From Salvia splendens (lineage: Eukaryota > Streptophyta > Magnoliopsida > Lamiales > Lamiaceae), in assembly GCF_004379255.2 (NCBI RefSeq), contig NC_056033.1:41380719-41444718 (forward strand): a DNA stretch of 64,000 nucleotides, given 5' to 3'. Within the stretch, counting starts at the first letter, position 1. The number at the start of each line of letters is the position of its first letter. The notes beneath the pieces are model-generated. The model had not been told where the DNA came from, did not search any database, and was given only the letters and a program-made list of their open reading frames with translations. Made by a program: the position numbers and the translations under genes. Shown one piece after another: positions 25,643-38,141 of this stretch.

Positions 25643-27028
25643 CATATTATGAATATTGAATATAATATCGAAATTTCTTCACCATATTAACTAGATTAAT
25701 CTGTGTTTCTCGGCCATCACTTTCTACAATGTATACTAGTGTTAATGGGTTGACTTAAAATCCACTAATCTAGGTATTTTATTCAAAATGGAACACTCAA
25801 TACAAGTAGTCAGCGCACTTAAAATGTCAACTAGTGGAATTACACTTCATACCATGATAAGTTTAACTTTTACTTTGACTTTTTATATAATTATGCAAAA
25901 TGTATTTCTTTTTATTTGATCTTATTTTAGGGTAACAGTCATCTTCCTCGTGAGAAAGACGTACTAAAAAATGAATTGTACCCATCCAATATTAGATGTG
26001 TAGTGTGAGTGAATGAGATTGATTATGTTATAATTTGAACCTTAATTTGTATGGGGTTTGAAGCACCCCTTTCCAATTTTAATAGATTGTCACAACCAAA
26101 TCAAAATTATACTGAAATATATAAATACTATCACAAATAATATCATTGCACAAAAACTTATATGAGATCGTCTCAACCTGAGAAGGATTAAAATTCAAAT
26201 TTCAATGTGGATGTTGATTTGTCTCATGTTGAGACACGGAGCCAGACCTAGGCACACTCTATCGAGTAACGACCATCCATGCAAATTTTATCAACTTTAT
26301 ACTATAAGATGCAAATTTTATCAACTTTGTACTATAAGATGCAAATTTTATCAACTTTATACTATAAGATTGATAGTAGTAAGTACTACTACTATATTTT
26401 CATCGATCTTTCATGTACCAAAAGTATAATTTCACCTTGCCAAATTTATTCTAGAAATTAAAATCATACTCATTTAATGCCATTTTTTGGAAGTCGCATT
26501 TGACTTAGACTTTTCAATAATCACCTTACACCTTATTTACATGTGAATCTTACACTTACAAAACTATCAAACAGGACAAATGGATCATCAATTTTGATAG
26601 TCGCACACAAAGCTCTTCTTTTATTGGACAATTTATGCTTGAATTTGACGAATCCACCCAAATTATTTAAAATTGTAAATAAAATAAAGAGATGAATATA
26701 TGTAATGTAAAGGGGAATAGTTTGACCTAATGGTGGGTGGAAACACGGGCAGCTGCTGCCCGATGCATAAGGAAATGAGATTTTCGGTGGCCAGGAATGA
26801 AACGGGCAGCTATAAAATATCCGGTCAAGCGGCTCGCCGCCATGCCTTAAATATTTTTGCATCCAATAGGAATTAAGCTTTAGATATAAAGAATCTTTAT
26901 TTAAATTTCCATTTGATTTTGGAAATCCACATAACAATAATCAATTTATAACGAGACGTGGCTCAATGTGATTCTAGTTATATATCTTCATGAATCAGCT
27001 ATGATATTATTTGATTTTCGTTTCTCCC
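25643..27028. other. AT-rich intergenic DNA
   Basis: No gene recognised on either strand. It contains one short triplicated repeat, listed separately. The rest is unremarkable. Confidence 0.5.
26281..26370. repeat. Three direct 30-bp tandem repeats
   Basis: Copies at 26281-26310, 26311-26340 and 26341-26370, each beginning GCAAATTTTATCAACTTT. The middle copy has one base change. The copies abut with no spacers, so this is a minisatellite and not a CRISPR array. Confidence 0.95.
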
Positions 27029-27030
27029 AA

Positions 27031-27349
27031 CTTTGCCATGGTTGGCCTAGCAGTAAAGGGCGCTTAGATACCGCGTCCATCCTGGAACTCACGAGTTCGA
27101 TCCCTGGGAGAGACGCAACTTGGGGATTCGATCCCTGGGAGAGACGCACAAGGGTGACAGTTTACTAGCGAGGTCTGGCGCTGGCAAGTTGACTCATTTG
27201 AACCCAACCAGACAACGAAGCGTAGCTCGGTGGTAAGACGCTTCACCCCTAACCGTTAGGTCTGAAGTCCGAGTCATCTCGGGGGTAGATGGAGAACCAT
27301 CGTTGATCCTCCTTTAATTTAAAAAAAAAAAAAACTTTGCCATGGTTGG
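27031..27349 (+). mobile_element. SINE, apparently dimeric, with 15-bp target duplication
   Basis: Body about 27046-27334, ending in a run of 14 A, flanked by the 15-bp direct repeat CTTTGCCATGGTTGG (27031-27045 and 27335-27349). The left half has an A-box-like TGGCCTAGCAGTAAAGG and a B box GAGTTCGATCC at about 27093. A 22-bp piece with this B box is repeated 31 bp later (27096 and 27127). A second tRNA-like unit follows: TAGCTCGGTGGTAAG at about 27223 and GAAGTCCGAGTC at about 27264. Two polymerase III promoter units in one element suggest a dimeric SINE. Retroposition by a LINE partner is inferred. Confidence 0.8.
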
Positions 27350-28734
27350 TGGGGCCCACTCTCTTGGCCATAGCTCTTTCTCTTTCTACATAATTTTTCA
27401 TTAGGTATATAAATAGAATTCATATTTCATATATTCTTTTCCAACCCATACTTTTTAAAATATGTATTAGATAAAATGGAGTCTTAATGCCAAACAAAGG
27501 GGACTATTAACTAAATCGAGTTTGCAACATGAGATTCTACATTAGCATCGGCCAATTTAGGATTTTTGGTATTAGTAAAGGTGTGCACATCATGAGTCGT
27601 AATCAATGAAAAATATGTTACGTTCAACACATCTCAACTAATATTCAATCTCATAATTATGTCTAAAGTGAAATATTATTCAATAATAATGTTTGTGACA
27701 GAATAAGTCCATGTCAACTTAGTTTCTGGAAGTTTCCATAACGCAATGAGGAGGCACCACCTAATGATATAGTTGAACACGTAATGAGTTACCAACACTC
27801 AATTATTTAATCAAACTTCGACATATATGCACAATTAAATTAAAGGAAAATTGTAATTCCAGCAAAAATCATTCCATGTTCAAGTATTACACTACTAAAA
27901 CTTATTAAATAAAATTGTTAGAAACTAAGAATGAACATCACCAATTTTATTTTTTCACTATACTAGTGAAAAAATAACACCGACGGATTAACAAATGAAA
28001 TAAAAGTCGTGTTTGATTTCAGTTTTAAACATTTCATCATTGATATATCAAAACTATTTAATAAATATATTCTTATTTATTCTATAAGAGTATATATTTA
28101 TCTATTCTAATTGAGAGAAAGAATCATATAAAGTGTTTAATATAATGGTTTTATTGGAGTCATATAAAATGTAAATAATTTTAATAAATACATATAAATT
28201 TACGAAATGTATATTTTGTATTTTGAGCTACATACGACTATTCCATTTTATCAATCTATACAAGGCATCTGTCACAGTTGTTAAGTTATCGTTTCACCAA
28301 TAAAGTGACATACTATACACTTTACAACAATATATTGACATCAATAGAACATAAAAAGGAATCATCTTTATTTATTGGAACCAATCTAGAATAATAATGG
28401 GTCATGGAATAAAGGGTCATTATATTTTTCTATAATAAAAATTTTCAAACTAAAAAAAAAAAGAAAGTTTCAAATTTGTAAATCAAGGGCAGATTGGTCA
28501 ATGGACTGCCCAAATTTAACCCATAATAGAAATGTCGAAAATTTAATTAGTAATCAGCGAAAGTAAGTCCTATTATCAAATTTGATAGATGGCTATTGAT
28601 AACCTTTTGATTACTAATCGCTAGATATTGTGTACGTGGATTTGACGTTCTTCATGTGTTTGTTTTTTTGCACCTATTTTAACAAATGCTTCGACTTTGT
28701 TCGACATTATATGTTTGTGATTTGAGTCTCTTTA
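27350..28734. other. AT-rich intergenic DNA
   Basis: No gene, long repeat or transposon end recognised. Short open frames here resemble no known protein. Confidence 0.5.
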
Positions 28735-29070
28735 TATATATATATATATATGGGGAGCGTTATTCTCCTATTCATCCCTTAGATCTTTTATTCTTCTTAA
28801 TATGAGCCGTTAGATCTCATTCATCAACGGTCCAGATGATCTGCATTATTACACTATAATGGTGCATTATTAGTCGGTGTGCATTATTCAACTGAAAATC
28901 TGCATTATTACACTATAATGATGCATTATTAGTCGGTGTGCATTATTCAACGGAAATTCTGCATTATTAAATGACACGTGGCACTAATCTAACCGTCGGA
29001 TGACAAAATCGTGGGGCTGAGATCAAGAAGGAAAAAGGAGAAAATATGCAAAAAGGAAATGAATACATCC

Positions 29071-29080
<10 letters not shown>
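28735..29080. mobile_element. Probable MITE between TA microsatellites
   Basis: A unit beginning TATGGGGAGCGTTATTCTCC after a (TA)n run and ending near CATCCCTCTGTG before another (TA)n run. It contains a 59-bp tandem repeat (28841-28899 and 28900-28958) with CTGCATTATTACACTATAAT. The inverted ends are weak, so the class is not certain. Confidence 0.4.
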
Positions 29081-29120
<40 letters not shown>

Positions 29121-29124
<4 letters not shown>

Positions 29125-29411
29125 AGATGATCAAAATAAGTATGTGTTTAAATCCAGAAATGCAGCCCAAATCTCAGCCATAGGATTAGATGATCTAATG
29201 GTCAATAATTAACACAAAACACGGAAGGTCATAATTAAGCAGTTTTATGTCATATTATAAGATTTGAGTTTAATGTCATGTTAAGATCATTTTAGGTCAT
29301 ACTTCGTTAGTATGACCTAAAAATAAACTAACTATGACCTAAAAATGTGCTTGGCATGACACTGTTTTGCGTTTCTGTATTTAAATTTGGTTTTGCATAG
29401 ATCAAAACCCT
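29121..29411. mobile_element. Small non-autonomous element in a TA microsatellite
   Basis: About 290 bp beginning AGGGAGATGATC and ending with the complement of AGGGTTTTGATC, flanked by (TA)n on both sides. It contains repeated TATGACCTAAAAAT-like words. The superfamily is not known. Confidence 0.5.
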
Positions 29412-29433
29412 ATATATATATATATATATATAT

Positions 29434-30650
29434 GTGTGAGATTTAAAAAAAATAGTATTAATTTGATAAAAAGGTAAATACGGCACGGGACCATCGGATG
29501 TCCACATGGCATCGCAGGAGCCGTCGAAGTTGTTGTCGGAGCCAGAGATGTGGTGGGCCCTCTCTAAGTGTTATTGCGTTAATGGTTAGCTAGTGGACAA
29601 GCTTTGGACGGTTTGAAATTTGAAAGCATGATAATATTCTATTAGGGTGATGTGATTTAGCACTAAACTTATGCTAATTAAATATCACTTGAGACCCTAG
29701 GAAGATTTAGTGTTGTATCGAGGGGAAAGGTTTATGCATATTTTCGTGACTGAACACACAGAAAACAGACTTTCTTCTATTTTAAATAAATTATACTACT
29801 TCATAGTTGAAATTATACAGATGATCTAAAATGAATAATCACAAATGACACTATTTGTCACGTTAAAATGTCTGGACACGAATAGTAGTAATATTCTTAT
29901 TTTGTGAGATTCTTTTAAGTTGCAGATAGCATTTAATAAATGCCACTACTATTTAAAAAGATGCAAACTTATATTGGGCTTTCGTGTAAAAGCAGGTAAA
30001 TAAAAAATGGGTTGAAAATAGATCCTTTCCCTCACCCCAACCAAGCCCAAAGGCCTAAGGGTAATTAAATAAACCCAACTAATAGCACATATGAAAATAT
30101 ATCCAGATCCAACTCTTTCCGGCCGCCAAACACCACGCCGGAAAGCCGCCGACGGAAAACAGCCTAAAAAATAAATATACTTCACCTAATATCCGAAAAT
30201 TATGCAAATTTTAGGTTTTAAAAATATGTCCTTTGATGATGTAAGGGTAGTTTTCCATAGTTTGGTATTAGAGCATGGTAGAATGGAAAATTAATAATTT
30301 GAGATATATTTGACTATTTAATTGTAAATATCAATTCAGGAATAAATGAATAAGGGGCATGCACCAAATAAAATCCTTACGATATATAACAATTAATTGA
30401 TTAATTAATGCATAATAGAGTGGAATGTTTTGAAAATGTGTTTGGATGAAAAAAGCAATTCCATTATTACTGTTTATAGTTTAATAAAATAAACAAAATA
30501 ATTTACCCAAAAAAATGAACCCTTTTGTGAAAATGGTGAAGACTACGAAAACAAGCTCAACATATCGCCATATTTTAAAAAAACAATCAAGAAGTCTAAG
30601 AAAAGGCCAAAAATCTCTCTTGGTTCTTATTTCTTACACATTAGTACAAC
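29434..30650. other. Intergenic DNA and 3' flank of the transporter gene
   Basis: No gene recognised. The right part may hold downstream untranslated sequence of the minus-strand sugar transporter. Confidence 0.4.
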
Positions 30651-31044
30651 GTAAAACTCATACAAATTTTACATAAATAAACAAAATACACAACACCAAT
30701 AGGCAAAACCGCTCACAGGCCTTACAACACCAGTTAAAAAAAATATAAACGACGGTATAAATTATGAGGAATTTGATGTCAGTATAAATAATGACCACGG
30801 GTTGAAAAACCCGATGAATAAGGGGCGATTTTAACACGAGTAGGGGTATAGAAGAGACGTATTTTATCAGCAATACAAAATTTCATGTTCTTGTTTAATC
30901 CTCAGTTGTGCTCTTGTATGAGAGAAGACTCTACTAATATAACCAATTTAGGAGTTTCAACTGTATCTAGAGTCAGACCATTAAAGAATCGTGGTGTGCG
31001 CTAACCTTTTTTCATGTGCTAAGAATGTCAACTGTTGGAGAGTT

Positions 31045-33666
31045 TTACACCTTTTCATCTGCTTCCGAGGATTCTGGCGACCCTCCGTGCTTTTGCTGAC
31101 TGTTTCTGGACATTGAGTGGCTGCGTCGTTCTTTGCCACCGGGTTTTGATGAGGCGTTGCCATACCAGATCATCCCAATGACAGCGATGATCATGCCAAC
31201 GACCACTTGTATGTTCAGACCCTCTTTCCCGAAGAATAGGAAGCCCAGGATCAGTACAAGGATGGTCTTCATGTGGCCGAGGACTTGGAAGGAAACAGCA
31301 GTAAATCTGCCTATGCAGATGAACTGGCTGAGATTCGTTCCTATTGCAATAGTACATGACAGGATCAAGAACGCCTGAAAAGCCAAAGATTACAGGTTAT
31401 TGTATGCGGCTTAGTTTGGCAATATTTGCAGCCTTTCACTCTGACGTGAAGAGATTCAGATACACAGGAGTTTTCGTGGCAAGTTGGTACAGAGGAGGGG
31501 AAACGGAATGTGTAAACGATGGACACCTCAGTTTGCGAAGGTCATCATGTGATAAGTTACCACAGAATACGAGTTGAGAACTCTGTGACTGAAATCAGAC
31601 AAAATGTGTAGTATTTTCGCATAGCCCTTACTAGAGAAAACAGTAATAAGCATAATATGCAAACCGAGGAAAATATACACAGAGAAGTGATACTGATGAG
31701 TAAGTTATAATACCACGATATGGGAATATTGACAGCAACCAAAAATATACAATTGCACACGGATGTAGGAATACTTACTAGAGATGGAAAATGAAATTGA
31801 AACTCATCGATTCTCTTGCTTGTCAACCAATAGTCTAGAAACGGGCCTAACAACAATAGTGATCCTGCCTGGGCTGGTGCCGTGTGTCCCAGTAGATTGA
31901 AGGAAGTAAGGGAATACTTTCTTTGAAGATAATGAACATACTGCAAATACAAATCCACAATCATATAAATGTCTTCAAATAATGCATACAAAATTAGCAC
32001 AAAATAGTTAATGGAATAGCCAGAGATGGACATTCTGTTAAACAGGAAGCATATTACAGCACTTGAATATATTCTTCATTCCACATGTAACTCAATTTAA
32101 GAGGAAAATTAGATATCTGTTGGAAATTTGGAATGAATGACAATTTTACAAACCATGTACATGTAAGTAGCCACTTTGGGATTAAAATGAAACTTACATA
32201 CTGTTGTAGTGCTGTACTCCAGACTGCAACAAATGCAGCAGCAAATCCTTTGGGATTAACACTCACATCAGTAACTGTGCAGACTGCAACACCCAGGAGA
32301 ACAATTAAGATGCTAAGCTTTGTGTCTCTCGAATAGCGGATCTTGTCAAACACAACTTCCAACAAGCAGGAGACAGGTATCATAGTCAGTTTTGCAATCT
32401 GAAAGTATGCAAGACATAAAGTAACCATTAGTGATCTAGTAATTGTTCATATTTCATTAAGGATGGATGAAGAGTTCAGATATTAACACCTGCACAACCT
32501 ACGAATACACCCGAACCACTAGTTACTCAAAAATAATGTTAACAGAAATTAATTAAATACCCCAAATTCATCTCCTCTCCCTTTTCACCTCCACAGCCCC
32601 ACCATCATATCACCACTGCTACTCTGCCAGCCACCATGTCTTTGATCCAAACAACCCAACAGCTACATCAATACCATCCTCATGATGAGATGAAAACAAA
32701 TGTACCAAAATCACCAAAGCGCCACCAGTAACAAGTGTCAATTACAGCCAGAATCAAGAAATGGATTTAAAGTAATTTAGTAATTTGCATCAAATTTATT
32801 TTCAACTATAGAATTGGTCCGGGTGTATTCAAACATCTTATAGAAAAACATGCATGGCCATGGAGAAATTTCATTAATTAATACCTGGTAGAATCCCACT
32901 GAATTCCACATTAAGCTGACATTCATTCCGACAATGGAGAAATTTGCGAAGAAGATAAATTTAAGAAGCTCCGAGTATGGTAGATGAGAAGGCTGAATGT
33001 AACCCAACCATCTTAGAACAACCGTCATCAAGGTTGTGGTAGCAAAATGCAAACCAGTTAATGTTGTCGCTGCACACAGGGAACTAGTTAACAGGCCTTA
33101 AAAGTAACTTGCATTACAATCCAACCACAATACAAGGAAATTGAAAAATAGAAGCATTTTCCATATAGAGTGATAAAAATGGTTGCTATCTGCTTATAAC
33201 TTGGCTCTTCATAAAGTGTATATAAAACCTTTTTGTACTTATCAAGGTGAATAATCGTGTCTAAACTTCTAGACTAGAGACAAAAGCACCTTTGGAGCAG
33301 GAGTATTAATAAAGTTTAGTAGGAAGAAGGAAAGCCTGTCCGCTTTTACACCCAAGGAGTTCACAGAGTCTATAATTGATAATACAATCTAGCATTATGC
33401 TACAGGAGTTTTCATCAAATATTTTATGAATGAACATGCCTCAAGCAATAGTTCAATTTTGATTATGAATGTGCAAGTTAAGTCCAAACAATTCAAATTG
33501 GAAATAATTGCTCCTGATAGATGACTATAATTATACCAAAGCTGAAGCCGTAAGTAGCCATTAGTGCCTTGTTGACAATTATGATCCCAACTGAAGTGAC
33601 TACATTGAACATCCATGCAGCCGTGTCAACTGCAGCCTTCTTATCAGCTTTGCTTGTTGATGGCAT
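31045..33666 (-). CDS. Golgi nucleotide-sugar transporter, UDP-rhamnose/UDP-galactose type
   Basis: Multi-pass membrane antiporter of the plant NST/triose-phosphate translocator superfamily, closest by eye to the URGT group, which moves UDP-rhamnose or UDP-galactose into the Golgi lumen for cell-wall polysaccharide synthesis. Exons 33537-33666, 32885-33069, 32198-32398, 31779-31940 and 31045-31374 join in phase to 335 residues. Motifs include [19 protein letters not shown] near the N-terminus, [20 protein letters not shown] in the middle, and [20 protein letters not shown] then [16 protein letters not shown] near the end. The hydrophilic tail (about 35 residues) is Ser/Lys/Glu-rich and shows no clear sorting signal. 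Two untranslated upstream exons are likely (about 33717-33780 and near 34455-34500). Substrate is inferred; UDP-xylose or UDP-uronic acid cannot be excluded. Confidence 0.88.
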
Positions 33667-34837
33667 CTTGTTTTTTTTATTTTTTCCTTATTTGTGTCGC
33701 AAGGGGTAGATATTTACCCTGATAGAACCATAAAGTAGCAATGAAACCACCACATCCAGTCCAAGATCTCCCCCTAAATATCCTGCACAGCACCGTTTCA
33801 GTCAGAAGATTTAAGCCAGTTACTATACAATTCATTCAAATACTTACCCTAATCAAAAAGTTGTAATGTGTCAAACAGTTCCAGCATAAAGAAATCTCAG
33901 ATGACTTAACTTTCCGAGTCAGGAAAACAACCATTGACACAAATTTTCTACTATAAAATTAAGATAGACATGTTTATATACAGTAGTCCTTGAATCCATG
34001 CTCGATCAATTTAGAGATACATTAAAAGCGAAAATGGAACAGAATCTAAAAAAATCAAACATATTCCAAATCTTAGTGATGAGAGGCATTTATCACATAA
34101 ATCAGATCACCAAATCACTCGCCATCTAAACCTCCACACTAGCAACACTATCTTAAATCAATTAGCAAATCAAGAAGAATCTATACTCTTAACTTTAACA
34201 CAGATCCTGAGATTCACATTGAATGCACAAAACATCACCCATGTTCCGCAATTCGAATTCATTCAAATCCCACCTCCATCATCAGATCTAACGTCTCCAA
34301 AACCCCTAAATTCTCTCAGATCGCATTCAATCTCACAGATCTAACCACAATGAATCACCAAATCCAGCTGAAATCGAAGCAAAATCCAGCTCCGCATTTA
34401 CTTGGCAAATCACCACACACAGCAAAAATCAGTAAAATTCATGAAAACAAATTTACCTCTTTCGAATTCTGCAACGGAATTAGCAGGGCGCTTAGCGCGA
34501 AATCGAGCTCACCACCAGATCCTCACGACTCTTGCATCAATAATGGCTGAACGTGTATGCATGTGATGTACTCCCTCCGTCACAGCGCGATTTGTTTTAA
34601 TCACGAGATTTAAGAAAATGATATATATTCAATTAAAGTGAAGAGCATAGAGCATAAGACCATCCACAACGGGTCTCGCCGGCGTCTCGCGTCTCGTCTC
34701 AGCGAGACGAGACCCCGGCGAGACGCGTTGCAGCCTCCATCTCGTCCCGTCTCGTCGCGCGTCTCGCCTCGGCGAGCCACGAGACGAGCTGTCTCGCCAC
34801 GCGCCTAGGCGACGTGGCGCAGCCCGGCGTCGTGCGT

Positions 34838-34869
34838 GACGCCCACTCGCCGGCCCGCGAGTGGGCGTC
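34838..34869. repeat. Hairpin shared by Harbinger elements A and B
   Basis: Inverted repeat with perfect 13-bp arms (GACGCCCACTCGC and its complement) around a 6-base loop CGGCCC. Element B has the same hairpin at 37841-37872 with one arm mismatch. Confidence 0.9.
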
Positions 34870-35011
34870 GTCACGTGCTGACGCAATAAATATTTTTTTA
34901 AAAAAAAATTCGAATTTAAATAAAAAAAAATTTTTTTGTAACGGTATTATTACCGTTTTTTTGTTTTTTTGTTTTTTATATTTTTTTTGTTTTTTATTAA
35001 ATTTTTTACTC

Positions 35012-35019
35012 TATAAATA
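35012..35019 (+). promoter_or_regulatory. TATA box of Harbinger A ORF1
   Basis: TATAAATA about 100 bases before the ORF1 ATG, after the T-rich stretch. Element B has one at the matching place. Confidence 0.5.
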
Positions 35020-35121
35020 CTCCTAAACTCATCCTCATTTACACACAACTACACATCTATTGTTCCTATCATCTAAATTTTCTCTCAAATTTTCGCTGAA
35101 ATTTTCATAACCCAACTCAAG

Positions 35122-36301
35122 ATGTCCGGCGACGGCGAGGGCAACTATGGCGGCTCCGGCTCCGGCGGGTGGGATCTCAACTCATTCGGCGATTGGGAGA
35201 ACATGATCAACACATTGGGCGGTGGAGGTTCGTCAACGCCGGGGACCCAGGGTTCGGCGACGCCGGGGGTACCAACCACCCAATTTTGACCTTGATGCAT
35301 ATGTTCGTCCCAACGTCCCGCGGTTTTCGCAGGGATTATCCCAGATCCGGGAGGATTTTCCAGTTGATCCCACGCCGGGAGTAGGCCGAGGCGGTGGAAG
35401 TGGGCGAGGCGGTGGAGGTGGCCGAGGCAGTGTACAACCCCAGACGGGCGAGGACGAGGAGGAAGAAGAGGAAGAGGATCTTGGCCGACATTCGTACAAC
35501 AACCTCGAAACGATGGCGGTGTACAACGCCTGGATCACGGTCTCGTACGATCCCATCGTCGGGAATCAACAAACCCGGAAGTGTTTCTGGGAAAAGGTTG
35601 TCGAGGTCTACCACCAAATAAAGCCGAACCGCTCCCGCAAGCGCACAGTTAAAATGATCCGCTGTCACTTTGACCGAGTCGACCGACAGGTCAAAAAATT
35701 CTGCGGCATCTACTCGGCGGAAGAGGCGCGCTACCAAAGCGGCGCCACGGCCACCGACATTTTGACGTCCGCTTTGCGCGCCTACTACCAGGACTAGGGA
35801 CATCAATTCAGATTTGTTGATGTTTGGCGCGCCGTCAAGGACGAGGAACGATGGGCCGGCGGTTTCCGCTCCAGCTCGGGCTCAACCTCGAAGCGCACGA
35901 AGCATACGGCGAGTGGCCTATACTCGTCTAGTGCTGGTGCGTCTAGTGGTGACACTGCTGAAGGCATCAGCCAACATGATGTTGAATCCCAGGAGTTTGC
36001 GGGTACAGTCGGCGCTGCAGGAGGATCCGCGAGTGGGCGCCGTCGGCCGCAAGGGACGAAGGCGGCGAAAGCGGCTAGAGCAAGGAAGGGCCGAGGCGAA
36101 TCAAGCCAGTCGGCCTCAGGATCGGGCTCGCGAGGAGGCTCGGACACACTTATGGTGGCGTACATGACCGCCACAATGGCGGACACTTCCCGCTTCTCGC
36201 ACTCCCAATTCGCGGCCTGGTAGAACGGAATTGTGCATATGGCAGCACAACTTGGCCTTCCGACTCCCCCTCAACCTCGACCGCCTCCGGAGGATGATTA
36301 G
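35122..36301 (+). pseudogene. Broken Harbinger ORF1 (Myb/SANT-like) protein gene
   Basis: Resembles the Myb/SANT-like DNA-binding accessory protein of Harbinger transposons, often labelled in plants as glutathione S-transferase T3-like. It starts MSGDGEGNYGGSGSGG. A frameshift near 35266 moves the frame by one base; downstream, NFDLDAYVRPNVPRFSQG leads into a Gly/Arg-rich and acidic linker. The SANT-like region has NAWITVSYDPIVGNQQ and FWEKVVEVYHQIKP. In-frame TAG codons lie at 35795-35797 and 36221-36223; after the first the frame continues recognisably (GHQFRFVDVWRAV). The family end is near 36301. Codon use is far more GC-rich than the surroundings. In intact relatives this protein helps the transposase reach the nucleus and bind the ends; this copy cannot encode it whole. 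Confidence 0.8.
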
Positions 36302-36832
36302 CCCTTCCGATTAGTTTTTTTTTTAATTTTGTGTGTTTTTTTATTTTGTGTTTTTTTTAAATTTTTTTTTTGTGTGTTTTTTTTATTTTGTGTGTTTTTT
36401 TTTGTTTTAATTTTAATAAAGTGTGTTTGTTTAAATTGAATTGGGTTTTAAAAAAAATTATAAATTAAATTGAATGAATAGTAATTAAGAGACGGTATAG
36501 AGACGGTTAAGAGACGGAGCGTTGCAGGTTCCGTCTCTTAGTTAAGAGATGGAGGAAAAAAGGACAGTGGGGCCCTCAAATAGTGCTCAAATAGTAGTTA
36601 AGAGACGGTTTAAGAGACGGTATAGAGACAGCGTTGTGGATGGCCTAAAGGATGAGAGAATAAAAAGTAACAGTGATAAGAAAAGAATAAAGTAAAAAAA
36701 AGAGAATAAAGAAAGAAGGAATAAAGTAAGAGAAGATTAGGTTTATCTTTTTATTAAAAAAGGAAATTGATTACTTGCAGTGGAAAAATCAGAAAATGGA
36801 AAGTTGATCATTTATGATGCGCGGAGAGAGTA

Positions 36833-37718
36833 TATATCTAAGTGTACATACGTGCTTGTGTAGAAGAGTGAAAATTGAGCCAAGTACAAAGTGAATGGTT
36901 GTTAATTTGGGGGAAAATGAGATTTGTGTTTCTAGGGTTTGACCACAAAAATTATAGTAATATGGAAATGCCAGTTAAATGGATCACATAAATTAATAAA
37001 TAATTCAAAGCTGCTAGTAGTATAAATTCAAACTTTTAAGAAATATTACTAGTAGTGAGTATATAGAGTATTTCTTTTTTTTAAAAGGATTGTGATATTT
37101 TCTTCAAATAATGCAAATTCGAATTCTTGAAATCACTGATACGATGAAAATGCATACCATATGCTTACGATAACTATAGGACCAATTATGATGTGTTGCA
37201 AAATTCATGGATTAGTTTAATATATGGCGTCTATATGAATCTCCTTTTATAGCGAGCCAAATTTGAATTTTGGATCTGAACGTATAATAGCATGTCATTG
37301 GATATAAGTTTAGTATAAAATTTTATCGCATCATCATATCGTGAGACCATCATCGCATAAGGCTCCCAAAACCTTATTTCTGATTAGGCTCTTAAAATAA
37401 AAGTTTGTGCTTAATTACACTTATAAAGCCTAAAATTCAATTATTTTAGTTGGGGAAAGAATTTAGTTTTGTCAATTAATTTAATTATGGCACCTGAAAT
37501 GTCACTTTCAAAGTAGTAATGGAATTTATGAATAGGATATTCTTTCTTGAAGCTAGGCTAGCAATTGGATTAGAATAATTTGTCGTAATTACTCACCCAA
37601 AATATAGTACTTTTACTTGTTTATAACTCTACCAAATGAATAAGGTTAACAAAAAGTTCAAGCAATCGAAAGATTGCTTAAAATTTGAGATCTCTATTCA
37701 ATCTCTCTAAAATGCATA
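36833..37718. other. Intergenic DNA between Harbinger A and B
   Basis: AT-rich; no gene or transposon end recognised. Confidence 0.5.
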
Positions 37719-38141
37719 TAAGAGCATCCGCATCGCTAGCTCGATGCTGTCTCGTCTTGCCAATGCTCCGTCTCGTCCCGTATCCCTCCGCCGAGAGGAG
37801 GGTGGCGAGCTGGCCACATGGCGAGCTCCTGTGCGGCCGTGACGCCCACTCGCCGGCCCGCGAGTAGGCGTCGTTTATATCCGTTGAAAAAAAGTTTTCT
37901 ATTTTTATTTTTTTTAAAAAAAAATTGAAAAAAATAAAAAAAAACAATAATTTTCCCCCCAAAAATACTAGCCGTTTTTCCAATATTTTAATTTTTTTCT
38001 ATTTTTTTAAGTCATCAATCACTTCTATAAATATCAAATCATTTCCATAAATTATCCACCATAAAAAACTCTCTATTCTTACTCAAACATTCTACATTCT
38101 TTATCTCAAAACATTATTCTTCTCCCAAATTTAATCCCTTC

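Larger units (their letters stand above)
34655..36648 (+). mobile_element. PIF/Harbinger element A, carrying only ORF1
   Basis: A 1988-bp element (34658-36645) flanked by TAA on both sides (34655-34657 and 36646-36648), the 3-bp duplication typical of PIF/Harbinger. The ends are inverted: GACCATCCACAACG on the left and the complement of GGCCATCCACAACG on the right. Next to the left end is a strong hairpin (34838-34869) with 13-bp arms GACGCCCACTCGC. Then come a TATAAATA box, a broken Myb-like ORF1 and a T-rich 3' region. There is no transposase gene. Left and right subterminal text is shared with element B at 37.7 kb, so both belong to one family. Confidence 0.88.
34569..36832. mobile_element. 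Stowaway-type MITE interrupted by Harbinger A
   Basis: The left end CTCCCTCCGTC (34571) and right end GCGGAGAGAG (up to 36830) are near-inverted repeats flanked by TA on each side (34569-34570 and 36831-36832). Without the 1988-bp Harbinger insertion and its duplicated TAA the MITE would be about 270 bp, a normal size. It is therefore older than the Harbinger insertion. Confidence 0.75.

Noticed and set aside
26281..26370. Three direct 30-bp repeats resembling a small CRISPR array
   Set aside because: The copies abut without spacers and the genome is eukaryotic; it is a minisatellite.
25528..27334. tRNA-like promoter boxes at 25.5 and 27.0-27.3 kb as possible tRNA genes
   Set aside because: No full cloverleaf can be drawn, and both are bounded by target duplications and A-runs, so they are SINEs.
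35233..36186. Minus-strand open frames of over 100 codons in Harbinger A
   Set aside because: High GC suppresses stop codons on both strands; the plus strand carries the recognisable protein.
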